Positions 21,068-31,332 of a stretch of DNA of 64,000 nt are shown here, piece after piece (position 1 is the first letter of the stretch; each line of letters starts with the position of its first letter). The DNA is taken from assembly GCA_956465555.1 (NCBI GenBank), contig OY101121.1:1-64000 (forward strand), written 5' to 3'. The DNA is from Nitzschia sp. pyKryTriq1. Taxonomy: Eukaryota; Bacillariophyta; Bacillariophyceae; Bacillariales; Bacillariaceae. The notes below the pieces were generated by a model. That model saw only the letters and a list, made by a program, of their open reading frames with translations, was not told the origin of the DNA and did not search any database. Both the position numbers and the translations under genes were made by a program.

Positions 21068-23899
21068 TTAGTTTTTGCTCAAGCGACGACCACTGGTCCC
21101 CTTCTTTGCTTTCTTTGGAGGAATCGGTTTGGGTTCGCAAAAGTCGAAATCAGGGTCCCGCTTGAAATCTTTCTCGAGTGATTTGTCGTCTTTGAACGAT
21201 TTGTGCACTTCATGGACAACGTAGCCTTTCTCAATATCGGTCTCAAAAGTACACAGGCAGTTGTGACATGCGAGCATTGGAAAGTCAGTGCCCGGGAAGA
21301 TGTCTCCAATAGACGCAGTCCGAACTTGGTCATCTGGCTTGCAAATGCTGAGGTAATGACCATCGCCCTTTTGAAGGCATACTGCAGTTTTGCCCTTATC
21401 CTTGCATCCATCATACAGCCCAACCTGGCATGACTCGCAATTTTCGCGATCCGCGATGTACTGGATGGTAAAATCTCCACGGGGAGACTCGAAAGAATAG
21501 CTGTCGACTTGGATCATGTAGACCTTTTCCGTAGACACTGGAATACCAATGAGCTGCGGCAATTTAGGAACGCCTTCCGAATAACCATCGTCATTGCTAG
21601 CCCTGAAAACGAATTTCTTAAAGTCTTTGTATGGAATTTTTTTGCAGGACCCCCCCCCTTCTGGCAACGATGGCACTTCAAAAAGGGCAGCAGTTAGGTC
21701 GTTGTTGCCTAGAAAGGTTTTGTCATCAAACACAACGTTGAGACATTGACTTGTTGGCGTAACGTAGAACCAGACAGAACTTGTCCAACTTCCGATAACA
21801 TTCGGTTCCTTCTCGCCTTCAATGGTGGCGCCAAAGTTATCGAAGGCGATGACATCGCCAGGTAAAAGTTCCGCAGCATTGCACACGTTGTCATTCAATG
21901 GAGCTTGGCATAGATCAACATCAGTAATATACTGAATGGTAAAATCTCCCGAATCATTGCAACTTTGGCTAGTGACTTGAATCATGTATATCTTGTTTGT
22001 AGCCACAGGAATGCCAATGAACTGCGGGAAGGACGAGAAACTCTGAGTTCTAGCCACAAAAACAAAGTCTTCGAAGCTTTTGGGGCAGGAATCGTCCAGT
22101 TTTGGCAGGGACGAAACTTCATAAATTGTCGCAGATAGTGCAGAGGTGCCTTCCTCGGGGTTTGGATCGTCCAACACGATGGTGAGGCATTCAGTCGTTG
22201 GCGCAACGTAAAACCAGACAGAGTTGTAGCCGAAAGAATCAGAATCATTGGGTTCCTTATCTTGAATCGTGGCGCCAACGTTATTGAACTCCTTGGGAGT
22301 CTCTCCGGGCGTAATTTCCACTGCACTGCACACATTATCATTGGCCGGTGCTGGAGTACATTTGTTGACATCATCATTGTACTGAATGGTGAAATCTCCC
22401 GCAGGAACATCGTTAGAATAGTAGTAGGACGAGACTTGTATCATGTATACCTTGTCCGTAGAGACGGTGATGCCAGTCAGCGGTTGGAAGGGACAACCAG
22501 AGGTGGAGGTAGGAAAGGGTTTATACGGGGAAGAGCAGCCTGACAACGATGAAACTTCATAAAGTGCAGTCGATAGGTCAGATCTGTCTTCATCAAACAC
22601 AATGTTGAGACATTCACTGGTAGGCTGCACGTAAAACCAGACCGAAAAAGCGCCGTTGAACGGCTCTCCCTCTTCAATGGTGGCGCCAACGTTCGTGAAG
22701 AGGACATCGGCTCCTCCTCCGGGCAAAAGCTCTTTTGCTTTGCAGACGTTGTCATTCAATGGCGCTTCACATTTGCCAATATCAGCAATATACTGGATGT
22801 TAAAGTCTCCAGGATCATTGCAAGTATTGCTAGTGACTTGAATCATGTATATCTTGTTTGTAGTCACAGTAATGCCAGTGAGCTGCGGAAAAGAATTTTG
22901 GGCTCCGGAGAAGCCATTATCATTTTGAGCCAGCAGAAAGAGGTCGCCATAAGAAGAAGTGGGACAGGAACCATCACCATCCGGTTCTGGCAGCGACGAC
23001 ACTTCATAAATCGCAGCGGCTAGGTCGTTGGTGCCTTCGTCGGTGTTTGGATCGTCAAAGAAAATGCTAAGGCATTCACTGGTAGCTGTAACGTAAAACC
23101 AGACAGAGTATTGGCCGACATTGAAAGTGGGCTCTTCCTCTGCAATTGTGGCACCATAGTTATTGAACTCGTTTGGAATCTCTCCGGGCGTAATTTCCAC
23201 TGCATTGCACACATTATCATTGGCCGGTGCTGGAGTACATTTGTTGACATCATCATTGTACTGAATGGTGAAATCTCCCGCTTGAACATCCACGTTAGAA
23301 TATGAGTAGGACGAGACTTGTATCATGTATACCTTGTTCTTAGAGACGGTGATGCCAGTCAGCGGTTGGAAGGGGCAACCATAGGTGAAGATCGGAAAGG
23401 CATCGTACGGGGAAGAGCAGCCTGGCAATGACGACACTTCATAAAGTGCAGTCAGTAGGTCATATCTGTCTTCATCAAACACAATATTGAGACATTCAGT
23501 CGTAGGCTGCACGTAAAACCAGACGGAATAAGGGCCGTAGAGGGGCTCTCCATCTTCAATGGTGGCGCCAACGTTCGTGAAGACACCCCCGCCTGTTGAA
23601 AGGTCCGATGCGTTGCAGATATTATCATTCGATGGTGCCGCCTGCAGGACACGGACATTTGATGGAAGAATTCCTTCTCGTTCGTTTTCCTTTCTGGTGG
23701 TGGTTCCTCGCACCCCACCAGCACCGTGATCAGCCGCCGCACCAACACCAGCAGTAGTAGCACTAGTAGTAGTAGTAGTAGTAGTCCTACTAGAAGCGGA
23801 CGAAGCGGACGAAGAAACAACAACAACAGCAAGAATGAGGAGGAGGAGAGCTCCTCCTGTCCTATTAGTAGTAGTATAAAGGCGATCGACGACCTTCAT
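21068..23899 (-). CDS. Secreted protein with five beta-sandwich-like repeats
   Basis: Encodes 943 residues from the ATG at 23899, chosen because it starts a clear signal peptide (MKVVDRLYTTTNRTGGALLL, then a hydrophobic stretch). The frame extends upstream but without signal-like sequence. After a Thr-rich linker come five repeats of about 145 residues (about 91-818). Each starts NDNxCNA and contains an NxGATIExxEP motif, SVWFYVxPTxECLNI, LYEVSSLP, a VYMIQVxS strand and GDFTIQY. This resembles bacterial-type secreted beta-sandwich (PPC-like) repeats, a resemblance judged by eye. Repeats 1 and 3 and repeats 2 and 4 are closest, with a period of about 882 bases. The tail (about 820-943) is Cys-rich, then basic. 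Likely a cell-surface or wall protein; ligand unknown. Confidence 0.85.
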   Translation of the reverse strand: MKVVDRLYTTTNRTGGALLLLILAVVVVSSSASSASSRTTTTTTTSATTAGVGAAADHGAGGVRGTTTRKENEREGILPSNVRVLQAAPSNDNICNASDLSTGGGVFTNVGATIEDGEPLYGPYSVWFYVQPTTECLNIVFDEDRYDLLTALYEVSSLPGCSSPYDAFPIFTYGCPFQPLTGITVSKNKVYMIQVSSYSYSNVDVQAGDFTIQYNDDVNKCTPAPANDNVCNAVEITPGEIPNEFNNYGATIAEEEPTFNVGQYSVWFYVTATSECLSIFFDDPNTDEGTNDLAAAIYEVSSLPEPDGDGSCPTSSYGDLFLLAQNDNGFSGAQNSFPQLTGITVTTNKIYMIQVTSNTCNDPGDFNIQYIADIGKCEAPLNDNVCKAKELLPGGGADVLFTNVGATIEEGEPFNGAFSVWFYVQPTSECLNIVFDEDRSDLSTALYEVSSLSGCSSPYKPFPTSTSGCPFQPLTGITVSTDKVYMIQVSSYYYSNDVPAGDFTIQYNDDVNKCTPAPANDNVCSAVEITPGETPKEFNNVGATIQDKEPNDSDSFGYNSVWFYVAPTTECLTIVLDDPNPEEGTSALSATIYEVSSLPKLDDSCPKSFEDFVFVARTQSFSSFPQFIGIPVATNKIYMIQVTSQSCNDSGDFTIQYITDVDLCQAPLNDNVCNAAELLPGDVIAFDNFGATIEGEKEPNVIGSWTSSVWFYVTPTSQCLNVVFDDKTFLGNNDLTAALFEVPSLPEGGGSCKKIPYKDFKKFVFRASNDDGYSEGVPKLPQLIGIPVSTEKVYMIQVDSYSFESPRGDFTIQYIADRENCESCQVGLYDGCKDKGKTAVCLQKGDGHYLSICKPDDQVRTASIGDIFPGTDFPMLACHNCLCTFETDIEKGYVVHEVHKSFKDDKSLEKDFKRDPDFDFCEPKPIPPKKAKKGTSGRRLSKN

Positions 23900-24828
23900 G
23901 ATGAAAAGGATTTGTTGTTTGAATGCTGCCGTACTACACTTTTGTACTACTTCGTCAACAATGCAAGCAAATTGTGAGGAAGTAAGGAAAATAGCTGGGA
24001 TTATTTCAGCGAGTATCATACAAGTAAGGCGTTTTATTGTCCGAAGGCGGATGAGAAGGAAGGCGCGGAATAAATAGCCGTTCGCTACAAACTGCACATA
24101 GTCAGGAAAGGCTACCATATGTGGCATTGTCACACACATACATTCTTCATTTAACGATGGTTCTGGCGGTTTCTTTGTATGTCCGCTTGTCGGTTTGTGG
24201 TTGTCCATCATCATCGCCTCGGTCGTCGGTGTACTCGTACCGGTATCATCTTGAAATCTTCCTGCGCGCCCTGCCTTGCCAGCATCATCTTGTGGGGGAA
24301 AGTAGTCCTACCCTGTTTGTTCAATGACTTTCGATGACCCTAATCATGCGTCCCGTACTGTACTGCGGTACAAGCGTTCCGTACACATTTACAGCATGTA
24401 CTGTACCGAGCGAGAAGGCCCAATGAAAATCCCCCGGCGCACTATGATGAGATGTGCCTGCTTTGCTTTCTTCCGATCATTAGACTATTTTTTAATCGAT
24501 CGATCGATGCATCATCCGTCCTGCTGCAACAACAAAACAGTCATTTTATGATTATTATTATTTTTTTCTCGAGACTTTCTCGTTAGTTTGGCACAACAAA
24601 GATCGATCCGACCAGCATAGCACCACCGCCAACAACCACCACCACCACCACCACCTACTACTACTAGAGAGCAGGGTAAGGGCATCCTTTACCGACCATC
24701 TTACTACTGCTGCTGCTGCTGCTCAATCGTTACAGTACAGTACAGTACTAAAGTAAAGAAGCATAACACGCAAGCAAGCATAACACGCAAGCAAGCAACG
24801 ACAAGAGAAGAAGAAGCAGAAGCAGAAG
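23900..24828. other. Intergenic, divergent promoters
   Basis: Lies between the start of the secreted repeat protein (minus) and the syntaxin gene (plus). It contains a TACCGGTA octamer at 24238-24245, CCA/CTA triplet runs around 24630-24665, a CTG run at 24708-24722 and a duplicated AGCATAACACGCAAGCA just upstream of the syntaxin start. No coding sequence supported. Confidence 0.55.
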
Positions 24829-25913
24829 ATGAACAATTTACTGGATGCCGTTCAAGACGGATTCCAAGATGAGCCCGATTCTTCCGATGACGAGGACGAC
24901 CTAGCTCTCGATGTGGAAAGTGGGAATAACAACAATAAAAACGAGCCGCCCACCACCAATAACAAGATCAACTATATGGAGCATTTCTTTCGAGAAATGG
25001 ACAATATCAAAAATGATTTGGGGGCAGTGGGACAGGCCACCCGTGCCATTCGAGATTTGCACGAACAGGCCCTCAGTGCCACAACGACGGCCGACGAAGA
25101 GCGACTCTCGCGGCAGCTCAAACCGATTATTGAAGCGACGAACAATCGTGCCAAACGTACCAAAACGCTCTTGGGATTGCTGAATCAAGAGACGCAAAAA
25201 TTGAGGGAAGATGGGACCCTGAAAGAGTCCGATCTTCGTATACGACAAAATCTGAATACGACCATCACTCGCAAGTTTGTCGATGAAATGAAAATTTATC
25301 AATCGGCGCAACAAGACTACAAGAATGCCATCAAGTCCAAAGCGTCGCGTCAAATTCGGTCCATTCAGCCGGAAGCGACCGATGAACAGGTCGAACAGGT
25401 CATGAGGAGTGAAGGAGGACGAGAAGCGCTCATGAAACAAGCCGTCCTGTCCAACAGTGTCAATGATCAAATTCAAACGACCTTTGACAAGGTGGCTGGC
25501 AAATATCAAGATGTATTGACGTTGGAATCGTCCGTGGCAGAACTTCATCAAATGTTTATGGATTTTGCCTTGTTGACGGAGCAACAGGGTGAATTACTCG
25601 ATCAAATCGAGTATCAAGTCACATCGGCCAATGATCATGTCGAATATGCCAATGAAGAAGTTCATAAAGCGATTGAATATCAATCGGCGATTCGAAAAAA
25701 ACAATGGTACGTACTAGTGTGGCCATGTCTGTGCTTGCTGCTGTACTACGAATCGATGGGAATGAACAACTCTCGCTAACCTATTATTACTACTTTGCTG
25801 TCATTCATTCATTCATCATCACCCGCACCACCACACCACCAACATAACACAGCTGGATTATTGCCATTGTGACGGGATGTGTCCTGGTCCTGGCATTTAT
25901 CATTTTCAAATAA
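24829..25913 (+). CDS. Syntaxin, Qa-SNARE
   Basis: Two exons, 24829-25706 and 25853-25913, with a 146-base GT-AG intron, encode 312 residues. Without splicing the frame would lose its membrane anchor; the second exon supplies CWIIAIVTGCVLVLAFIIFK and the stop. The N-terminal half is a helical Habc-type region. The SNARE motif spans about 231-290, with TLESSVAELHQMFMDFALL close to animal and plant plasma-membrane syntaxins and the zero-layer glutamine at about 253 in EQQGELLDQIE. The protein should sit in the plasma membrane or a late secretory membrane and drive vesicle fusion by pairing with Qb, Qc and R-SNAREs. Length and order of parts are normal for the family. Confidence 0.95.
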
Positions 25914-26332
25914 TAGAACGATAGTGCTCTATATGGAGTTTGTCATTTTTTATGGAAGAATACGACAAAGGAAGAATAAAGATAGGAACGAACGAACGAG
26001 TAATCAATCAATCAATCAATCGATCGATCCAGGATGCGATGCCGTTTGTCTTTTTGAATGGAAGAATACGACAAAGGAAGAATAAAGGTAGGAACGAACG
26101 AACGAACGAGTAATGAATCATTCAATCCATCAATCCAGTATGCGATGCCTTGCTGCTGTATGAGTTGTAGTAAGCGAAGATATAGAAGAACGAAACAGTC
26201 ATCCACAAGCAATAAGGTAGTAGTAGTCAAGAAGTCGAAGAAGTTATCACCATGTCTACGCATTACTACAGTTTGTAGTAGTTTGTAGTAGTACTACTAG
26301 TAGTACTACTAGTAGTATTAATTATGTATTAT
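25914..26332. repeat. 106-base direct duplication in a 3' intergenic gap
   Basis: The sequence from 25952 (ATGGAAGAATACGACAAAGG) recurs at 26058 with small changes, including GAAC and ATCA microsatellite parts. The rest is CTA/TAG triplet sequence (26260-26325). The gap separates the 3' ends of syntaxin and the LarC-like gene. No gene seen, and no LarC2-like coding follows the LarC1 stop in any frame. Confidence 0.7.
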
Positions 26333-27979
26333 TTAGTCTCGTTCTCCCAAGATGAGTCTCACAATATTGGGATGATTGTCAAAATCTTTGGTTCCGGCAC
26401 CATGTCCAATCGCTCGAATCGTCATATTGGGAGGTTGTGGATCATGATGATGATGATGATGATGGCGGCGGGGATTGTCATTCTTCTTGTTAGAACCATC
26501 ATCATCATCATTCCTCGTGCTGCGACTACTACTTTTACTACTACTTTGGGTCATGGTGTTCCTGCTGCTGCTGCTGCCGAGGAGGACCAAGACACGTAAT
26601 AAAGCAGCTCCAGTCGGTGTGACTAATTCTCCCGTCACTCCGGGTGGTCCACTACAGACGGCCATGTCTTGGAGTAATCGTAGTGTGGCGGGTGCAGGAA
26701 CGGGAAGAATGCCATGCATACCACCCCAACAGGTACCACTCCCGCCTCCTCCATGTCCCAACGGTAATCGACTGCACGATACAGTCGTCACATTCAGAGC
26801 GTACAGTGCGATCAAGGTCCCGACCGTATCGACGATACTATCAATCGCACCGACTTCATGAAAATGGACCGTATCCATGCTGCTCGCACCATGCGTCTTG
26901 GCTTCGGCCTTGGCGAGTTCGGTAAAGACTTGAATGGCCGTATCGCGGACCCAAGGAGGAATAAAGTCGGGAGAGGCCTGTTCGAGCATTTGTTGAATTT
27001 GGGGGAGATTGCGAAGGGGTCCAATACTACTACTAGTACTACTACTACTAGTAATACCATTGTCGTCGTCGTCGTGGTGGTGGTGGTGAGCATGGGAATG
27101 CGAGTGGTGAGCATGGGAATGATGGTGGTCGGTCTCCGCTTCATCGTGATCATCATGTCCATGAGCATGTTCGTTCAATTCATGCCCGTGGTTGTGGCTG
27201 TGGTTGTGATTTTGATTGTGATTGTTGTGTTGATCGTCACAAGTAGCAGTATTACTCGTAGCGTCGAAGACAGATGTCGAGACTGGTAGTACTGGTAGTA
27301 CTGTTGGCATACTCGTCGTATGGGACGACTCATCCTCGTGCTCTTGGTTGTGCCCGTGATTGTGACTATGCGCATCATGACTATGGCCATGATTGTGCTT
27401 GTGCTTGTGATTGTGATCATGTGCTGGATGCTGCTGGCCAGCATGATCATGGCTCGACGTACCAGTACTAGTACCATCCTGAGGTTTCATCGGAACTGGA
27501 ACCGGTGCCGGAGCATGTTGATAGCGGCTATGAACTTTAATGTAGGAGGCGGCAATCGAGGCCCGTCTTCCTCGTTGGACGCGATGGTACGTAATATCAA
27601 AATCATTGGCAATGTCTGGCAATCCCTGTCGAAGACATTCCTTGACATGCTCGAGTAGTAGTCGCACCAAAGCATGATCATGTTCATGTTCATGTTCATC
27701 ATGTCCATCATGTCCATCATGTCCATCATCATGATCATCATCATCATGTCCATTATTATCATGTCCAGCAGCACCAGCAGCAGCAGCAGCATCCAGGCAG
27801 GAGGCCAATAACATGTCACCGGCAGCACCGGAAAAACAATCGAAATGAGCGTGAAACGATTGTTGGGTGGGTCGTTTCCAGGATGGTGGTTTCTTCTTCT
27901 GTTTGGATGGTAAAGCAGACGAAGGAGAAGAAGATGGTGATGGCGGTGATTGCGATGGAGTTGTCGTCGTCGTCGTCAT
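26333..27979 (-). CDS. larC: LarC1-like nickel-pincer cofactor protein with His-rich insertions
   Basis: Single-exon, 548 residues. LarC inserts nickel into the pyridinium bisthiocarboxylate (nickel-pincer) cofactor first found in lactate racemase. Family marks: HFDCFSGAAGDMLL at 45-58, HFHEVGAIDSIVD at 372-384, SRLPLGHGGG and HGILPVPAPAT (about 403-431), GELVTPTGAALL at 450-461, and a final IGHGAGTKDF...RLILGE block. That block matches the end of the LarC1 half; the LarC2 half is absent, and the sequence beyond the stop is triplet repeat. Three insertions of H, D, N and G (about 72-102, 150-302 and 506-512) roughly double the usual LarC1 length and could store or buffer Ni2+. No plastid or secretory presequence is clear. 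In Lactobacillus a programmed frameshift joins LarC1 to LarC2; I see no such continuation here. Confidence 0.85.
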   Translation of the reverse strand: MTTTTTTPSQSPPSPSSSPSSALPSKQKKKPPSWKRPTQQSFHAHFDCFSGAAGDMLLASCLDAAAAAGAAGHDNNGHDDDDHDDGHDGHDGHDEHEHEHDHALVRLLLEHVKECLRQGLPDIANDFDITYHRVQRGRRASIAASYIKVHSRYQHAPAPVPVPMKPQDGTSTGTSSHDHAGQQHPAHDHNHKHKHNHGHSHDAHSHNHGHNQEHEDESSHTTSMPTVLPVLPVSTSVFDATSNTATCDDQHNNHNQNHNHSHNHGHELNEHAHGHDDHDEAETDHHHSHAHHSHSHAHHHHHDDDDNGITSSSSTSSSIGPLRNLPQIQQMLEQASPDFIPPWVRDTAIQVFTELAKAEAKTHGASSMDTVHFHEVGAIDSIVDTVGTLIALYALNVTTVSCSRLPLGHGGGGSGTCWGGMHGILPVPAPATLRLLQDMAVCSGPPGVTGELVTPTGAALLRVLVLLGSSSSRNTMTQSSSKSSSRSTRNDDDDGSNKKNDNPRRHHHHHHHDPQPPNMTIRAIGHGAGTKDFDNHPNIVRLILGERD

Positions 27980-28704
27980 GGTTCAATGTAGTGTAGTCGA
28001 GTATACTATATGGAATCCAAGTTCTTGGTTGGAAGAAGAAGAAGAAGAAGAAGATTATATCGCATCCAACAGCATATCGCAAGACATCATCATCATTCAT
28101 TCATCATCATCATTCATCATTCATCATCGTCATCCGAACACCACTCATTTTTTCTTTCTTCTTTTGGGAGAGAAATAAAGATCGCGATACAGTACTGTAC
28201 ATGCGAGTGGTGAGAAGATAGGTGACGCACGCACACGTCACGTCACATGCGTGCGCGTTGCACGCAGAAGCAGAGAGCAGAGAGTGAGTCAGTCAGTCAG
28301 TCAGGAGGAGTCGTCGAGTCGTCAGTCGTTGCAGTCGAACATGTCAAATAATAATAATATGCAGGCATACTGTTCGTATGATACATACCGACCAACCACC
28401 ATCCTTATCCCTTTTTTTGGAGAGAAATCGACAATGACGGCGGGCGATGCGGCGATGGGCGAGAGGATCGCATCGCCCATCGCCCAGCATGTACCGTACT
28501 CTACATACATACAGTATGTACTGTACCGGTAGATGTTGGGGGGCTCTTGACACAACAACATCATCATCATCATCAATATTATATTATAATATAGAGAATA
28601 CTCGTACGCCATTCCGCATACCGGTATAAGAATAATCACACCCGTCTACACTATTACTGTACAACAACAAATATCGAACGAACGAACGAACGAACGAACG
28701 AATA
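27980..28704. other. Intergenic, divergent promoters
   Basis: Between the LarC-like gene (minus) and the PTGES2-like gene (plus). It holds CAT/ATC runs, TCAG tetramers (28276-28302), TACCGGTA at 28524-28531 and 28619-28626, and a GAAC tetramer run just before the next start codon. No convincing gene. Confidence 0.55.
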
Positions 28705-30252
28705 ATGATGCTGACTCGTATTATTGTCCATAAAAATCAACACCATCTTCTTCGTCATGTGCTGGTTGTCCCGAGGACCACGTTCTCGTCGTTCCATCAC
28801 CAGCATCAGCATCAGTCGTCGTCGTCGTCCTTCTCTCTGCGACTTGACGTCTTGCGCCTGTTTTCGACATTGACTTCCACGTCTACTGCTACAAGTACAA
28901 GTACAAGCAGTAGCACAAGTACAAGCAATCAAAATGACAAACAACAACCACAACAACCACCAAATCAGCAGTCGTTATTGACTTTGTACCAATATGCCAT
29001 TTGTCCATATTGCAACATGGTCAAGGCACTCTTGCATTATACCCAGACTCCCTACCGAGCGATTGAAGTCAATCCATTGACCAAAGCAGAACTCAAATCA
29101 CTACCCGACTATCCAAACTATAACCAGGTTCCCATTTTACTACTACAACAAGTACAACCACAACCACAAGTACAACCACAACCACAACCACCACACATGG
29201 TGAGTACAAGTGGTAGCAAGGATGCGCATGCTCATGCTCATGCTCATGATGATGACCAACAACAACAGCAACCGCAACAAGTCAACGGCTCGGAATCCAT
29301 TGTGGACTATATACTATCCACAACAACAACTAGTACTAGTAGTACTTCTACTAGTACGACTACTACTACTAGTACTGGTATTGATGCGACGAGCGCTTCG
29401 GCTCAAAAATGGACGGCCTTTGCCCGAGACGATTTGGCACCTTTGTTGTATCCCAACCTCTGCAATACGCTTGGCAATTCGTATCGAGCATTTGACTATG
29501 TCCACCACCATCATCATCATCATCATCATCATGCCACCACCGCCACCGCCGCGGATCATGGATCATCATCATCATCTTCCTTTTCTCTTGTCCAACGATA
29601 TTCGATTCAACTCTTGGGGTCCTTGGCCATGTACCTGGCCGCATCCAAAATCAAAAGTACGTACATGCTGTATAGCATACTACTGTACATACGACTATTG
29701 TTTGTATAGTGTTTGTTTGTTGGTTTGTTGGTTTGCTTTCTCACCTCATCTCACCTCATCTCATCTCATCTCGTCTTTGTTTTCTGTACTTGTTTGTGTA
29801 ATACAAAAACAACAACAACCACAACAACAACAACATATGATTATGTTCTACTAGAAAAACGCAACATTACCGATGAACGTGCCGCCTTGATGGAGGCATT
29901 GCAAGAACTGGAGCGGGAACTTGAACAAGTACAAGGACAAGTTGTACAAGGACAGCACCAGCGGGAAGGAAAAAACCGAGATTTTGTATTTTTAAGTGGC
30001 AGCAGCGGTACCACCACGGATAATGATATTACGCAGCAGCAGCAGCAGCAGCGGCGGCGACCGCCCCATTTGGGAGATTTGACCATTTATGGTGTCCTTC
30101 GTGGATTGAAAGGATTGGCCGTCATGAACGATATTGTATTGCATCCCTCGTCAAATTATCCATTGATTCGAGAATGGTATCAACAAATGGAAGAACAAGT
30201 CGAGGGAAACGAACAAGGAGGAGGAGGAGGACAAGGACGTGAAGAAGTATAG
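28705..30252 (+). CDS. PTGES2: PTGES2-like glutaredoxin/GST-fold protein
   Basis: Two exons, 28705-29656 and 29855-30252, separated by a 198-base GT-AG intron, encode 449 residues. The N-terminus is basic and His/Ser/Thr-rich, plausible as a mitochondrial or plastid transit region. The thioredoxin-like domain starts LLTLYQYAICPYCNMVKALL with CPYC at 100-103, followed by YRAIEVNPLTKAEL and NQVPILLL, as in membrane-associated prostaglandin E synthase 2 (mPGES-2). The second exon supplies the C-terminal helical half, with DLTIYGVLRGLKGL and REWYQQME, again matching that family. In animals the protein converts PGH2 to PGE2 or binds heme; its role in algae is not settled. Two low-complexity insertions (Gln/Pro/His and Ser/Thr from triplet repeats) sit between the conserved blocks. 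Confidence 0.88.
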
Positions 30253-30561
30253 TAATATTGTAATAATCGGCAACAGCAGCACAACAACAACAACAACAAT
30301 CACAACGCCAGGTAAAACAACTGTGCATGACAAACACAGGTGTTGTTCTTTCACTTTTTAAGAATGTTACTACAACAATTATATATAGTCAATGAAAATC
30401 GAGACTGGTCGATGGGTGATGGATGGATGGATGGATATGAACACTACTAAAAGTACTAAGTACTTGTGACGGTAGCCTAATCATCATTGGATGCAAGTCA
30501 ATCAATGATGTTACAATGTCCAGCGGTTTCAGTTGTACTGTTTCCGATGATTCTTTGTAAT
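30253..30561. other. Convergent intergenic
   Basis: About 310 bases holding CAA repeats and GATG tetramers (30412-30436). It should carry 3' UTRs of the PTGES2-like gene and of the small minus-strand gene. Nothing else seen. Confidence 0.5.
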
Positions 30562-31152
30562 CTAAAATGAAAAAAGTACTTCTTCGTATTGGTTCCAGTT
30601 CCGAGACTTCTTTTCTCGAATATATCCCAGGCGGACTTTGAAGAATGGAAACGCACCAACAGGAGGATGACCATCATACTCCAGAGTCCTGTCCACTTTT
30701 ATTTCTAATTGCCTCAACGTTGAGAACCAGTCTCTGTAAATTGGGTTCAGTTCAAGTTCCTTCCGGTTTCCAAGCCAAGGTTTCCCCCTCCCGGTATAAT
30801 GCCTGAACTCGGAATATACATCCCGCACCTTCCCGTCTACGTCTTGGATGCGATCCGTGGTGGATTCCAAATACCGCGCAGTTCCGTCGTTCTTGCTGCT
30901 GCTGCTGCTGCTTCTCCAATGCTGAATAATGTTTCCCGCAATAATGGTGACATTTTGTTTCATGTATTTTGTCCAGTGATAGAGAAAGCCCTGATCCACA
31001 TGCGACTGACGAGGCAGTAGTAGTGACGATGATCTTATTCTGAGGCAACATGATGATGATGATAACAGCGCTAATACTGGAATTCCGGTGTTACATACAT
31101 GGTAGTAGTAGTAGAAGATGAAATATGATGGTCGCATCTCGCATCGTCCCAT
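30562..31152 (-). CDS. Hypothetical protein, 196 residues
   Basis: Not recognised. The open frame continues upstream into the 259-base satellite, so I place the start at the ATG at 31152, outside the repeat. The N-terminus has an aromatic, hydrophobic stretch (YFIFYYYYHVC, then VLALLSSSSCCL) that could be a membrane anchor. The C-terminal 110 residues look ordered and charged, with NPIYRDWFSTLRQLEIK and GAFPFFKVRLGYIREKK and little low complexity. That makes it a better coding candidate than its neighbours. Introns or a different start cannot be excluded. Confidence 0.45.
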   Translation of the reverse strand: MGRCEMRPSYFIFYYYYHVCNTGIPVLALLSSSSCCLRIRSSSLLLPRQSHVDQGFLYHWTKYMKQNVTIIAGNIIQHWRSSSSSSKNDGTARYLESTTDRIQDVDGKVRDVYSEFRHYTGRGKPWLGNRKELELNPIYRDWFSTLRQLEIKVDRTLEYDGHPPVGAFPFFKVRLGYIREKKSRNWNQYEEVLFSF

Positions 31153-31332
31153 GAGTGCAATACATACTACGGTACTTGCACATACACGTAAGAAGTTACT
31201 ACAATTTGCTAAACAAATGAGATGTTCGAGAAATTTAGCTGCAGAGAGCGCCTCCATGCACCCCTCGCGTGCAGATCGGCGATCCTTCGACAGGCAGGCT
31301 CGCTCATGGTAGAACAACGTAGAACTGTACTG

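Noticed and set aside
23900-24214. 105-residue N-terminal extension of the secreted repeat protein
   Set aside because: A clear signal peptide starts at 23899; the extension would place it inside the protein.
27175-27828. Minus- and plus-strand frames over the His-rich LarC region
   Set aside because: They are shifted readings of CAT/CAC triplets.
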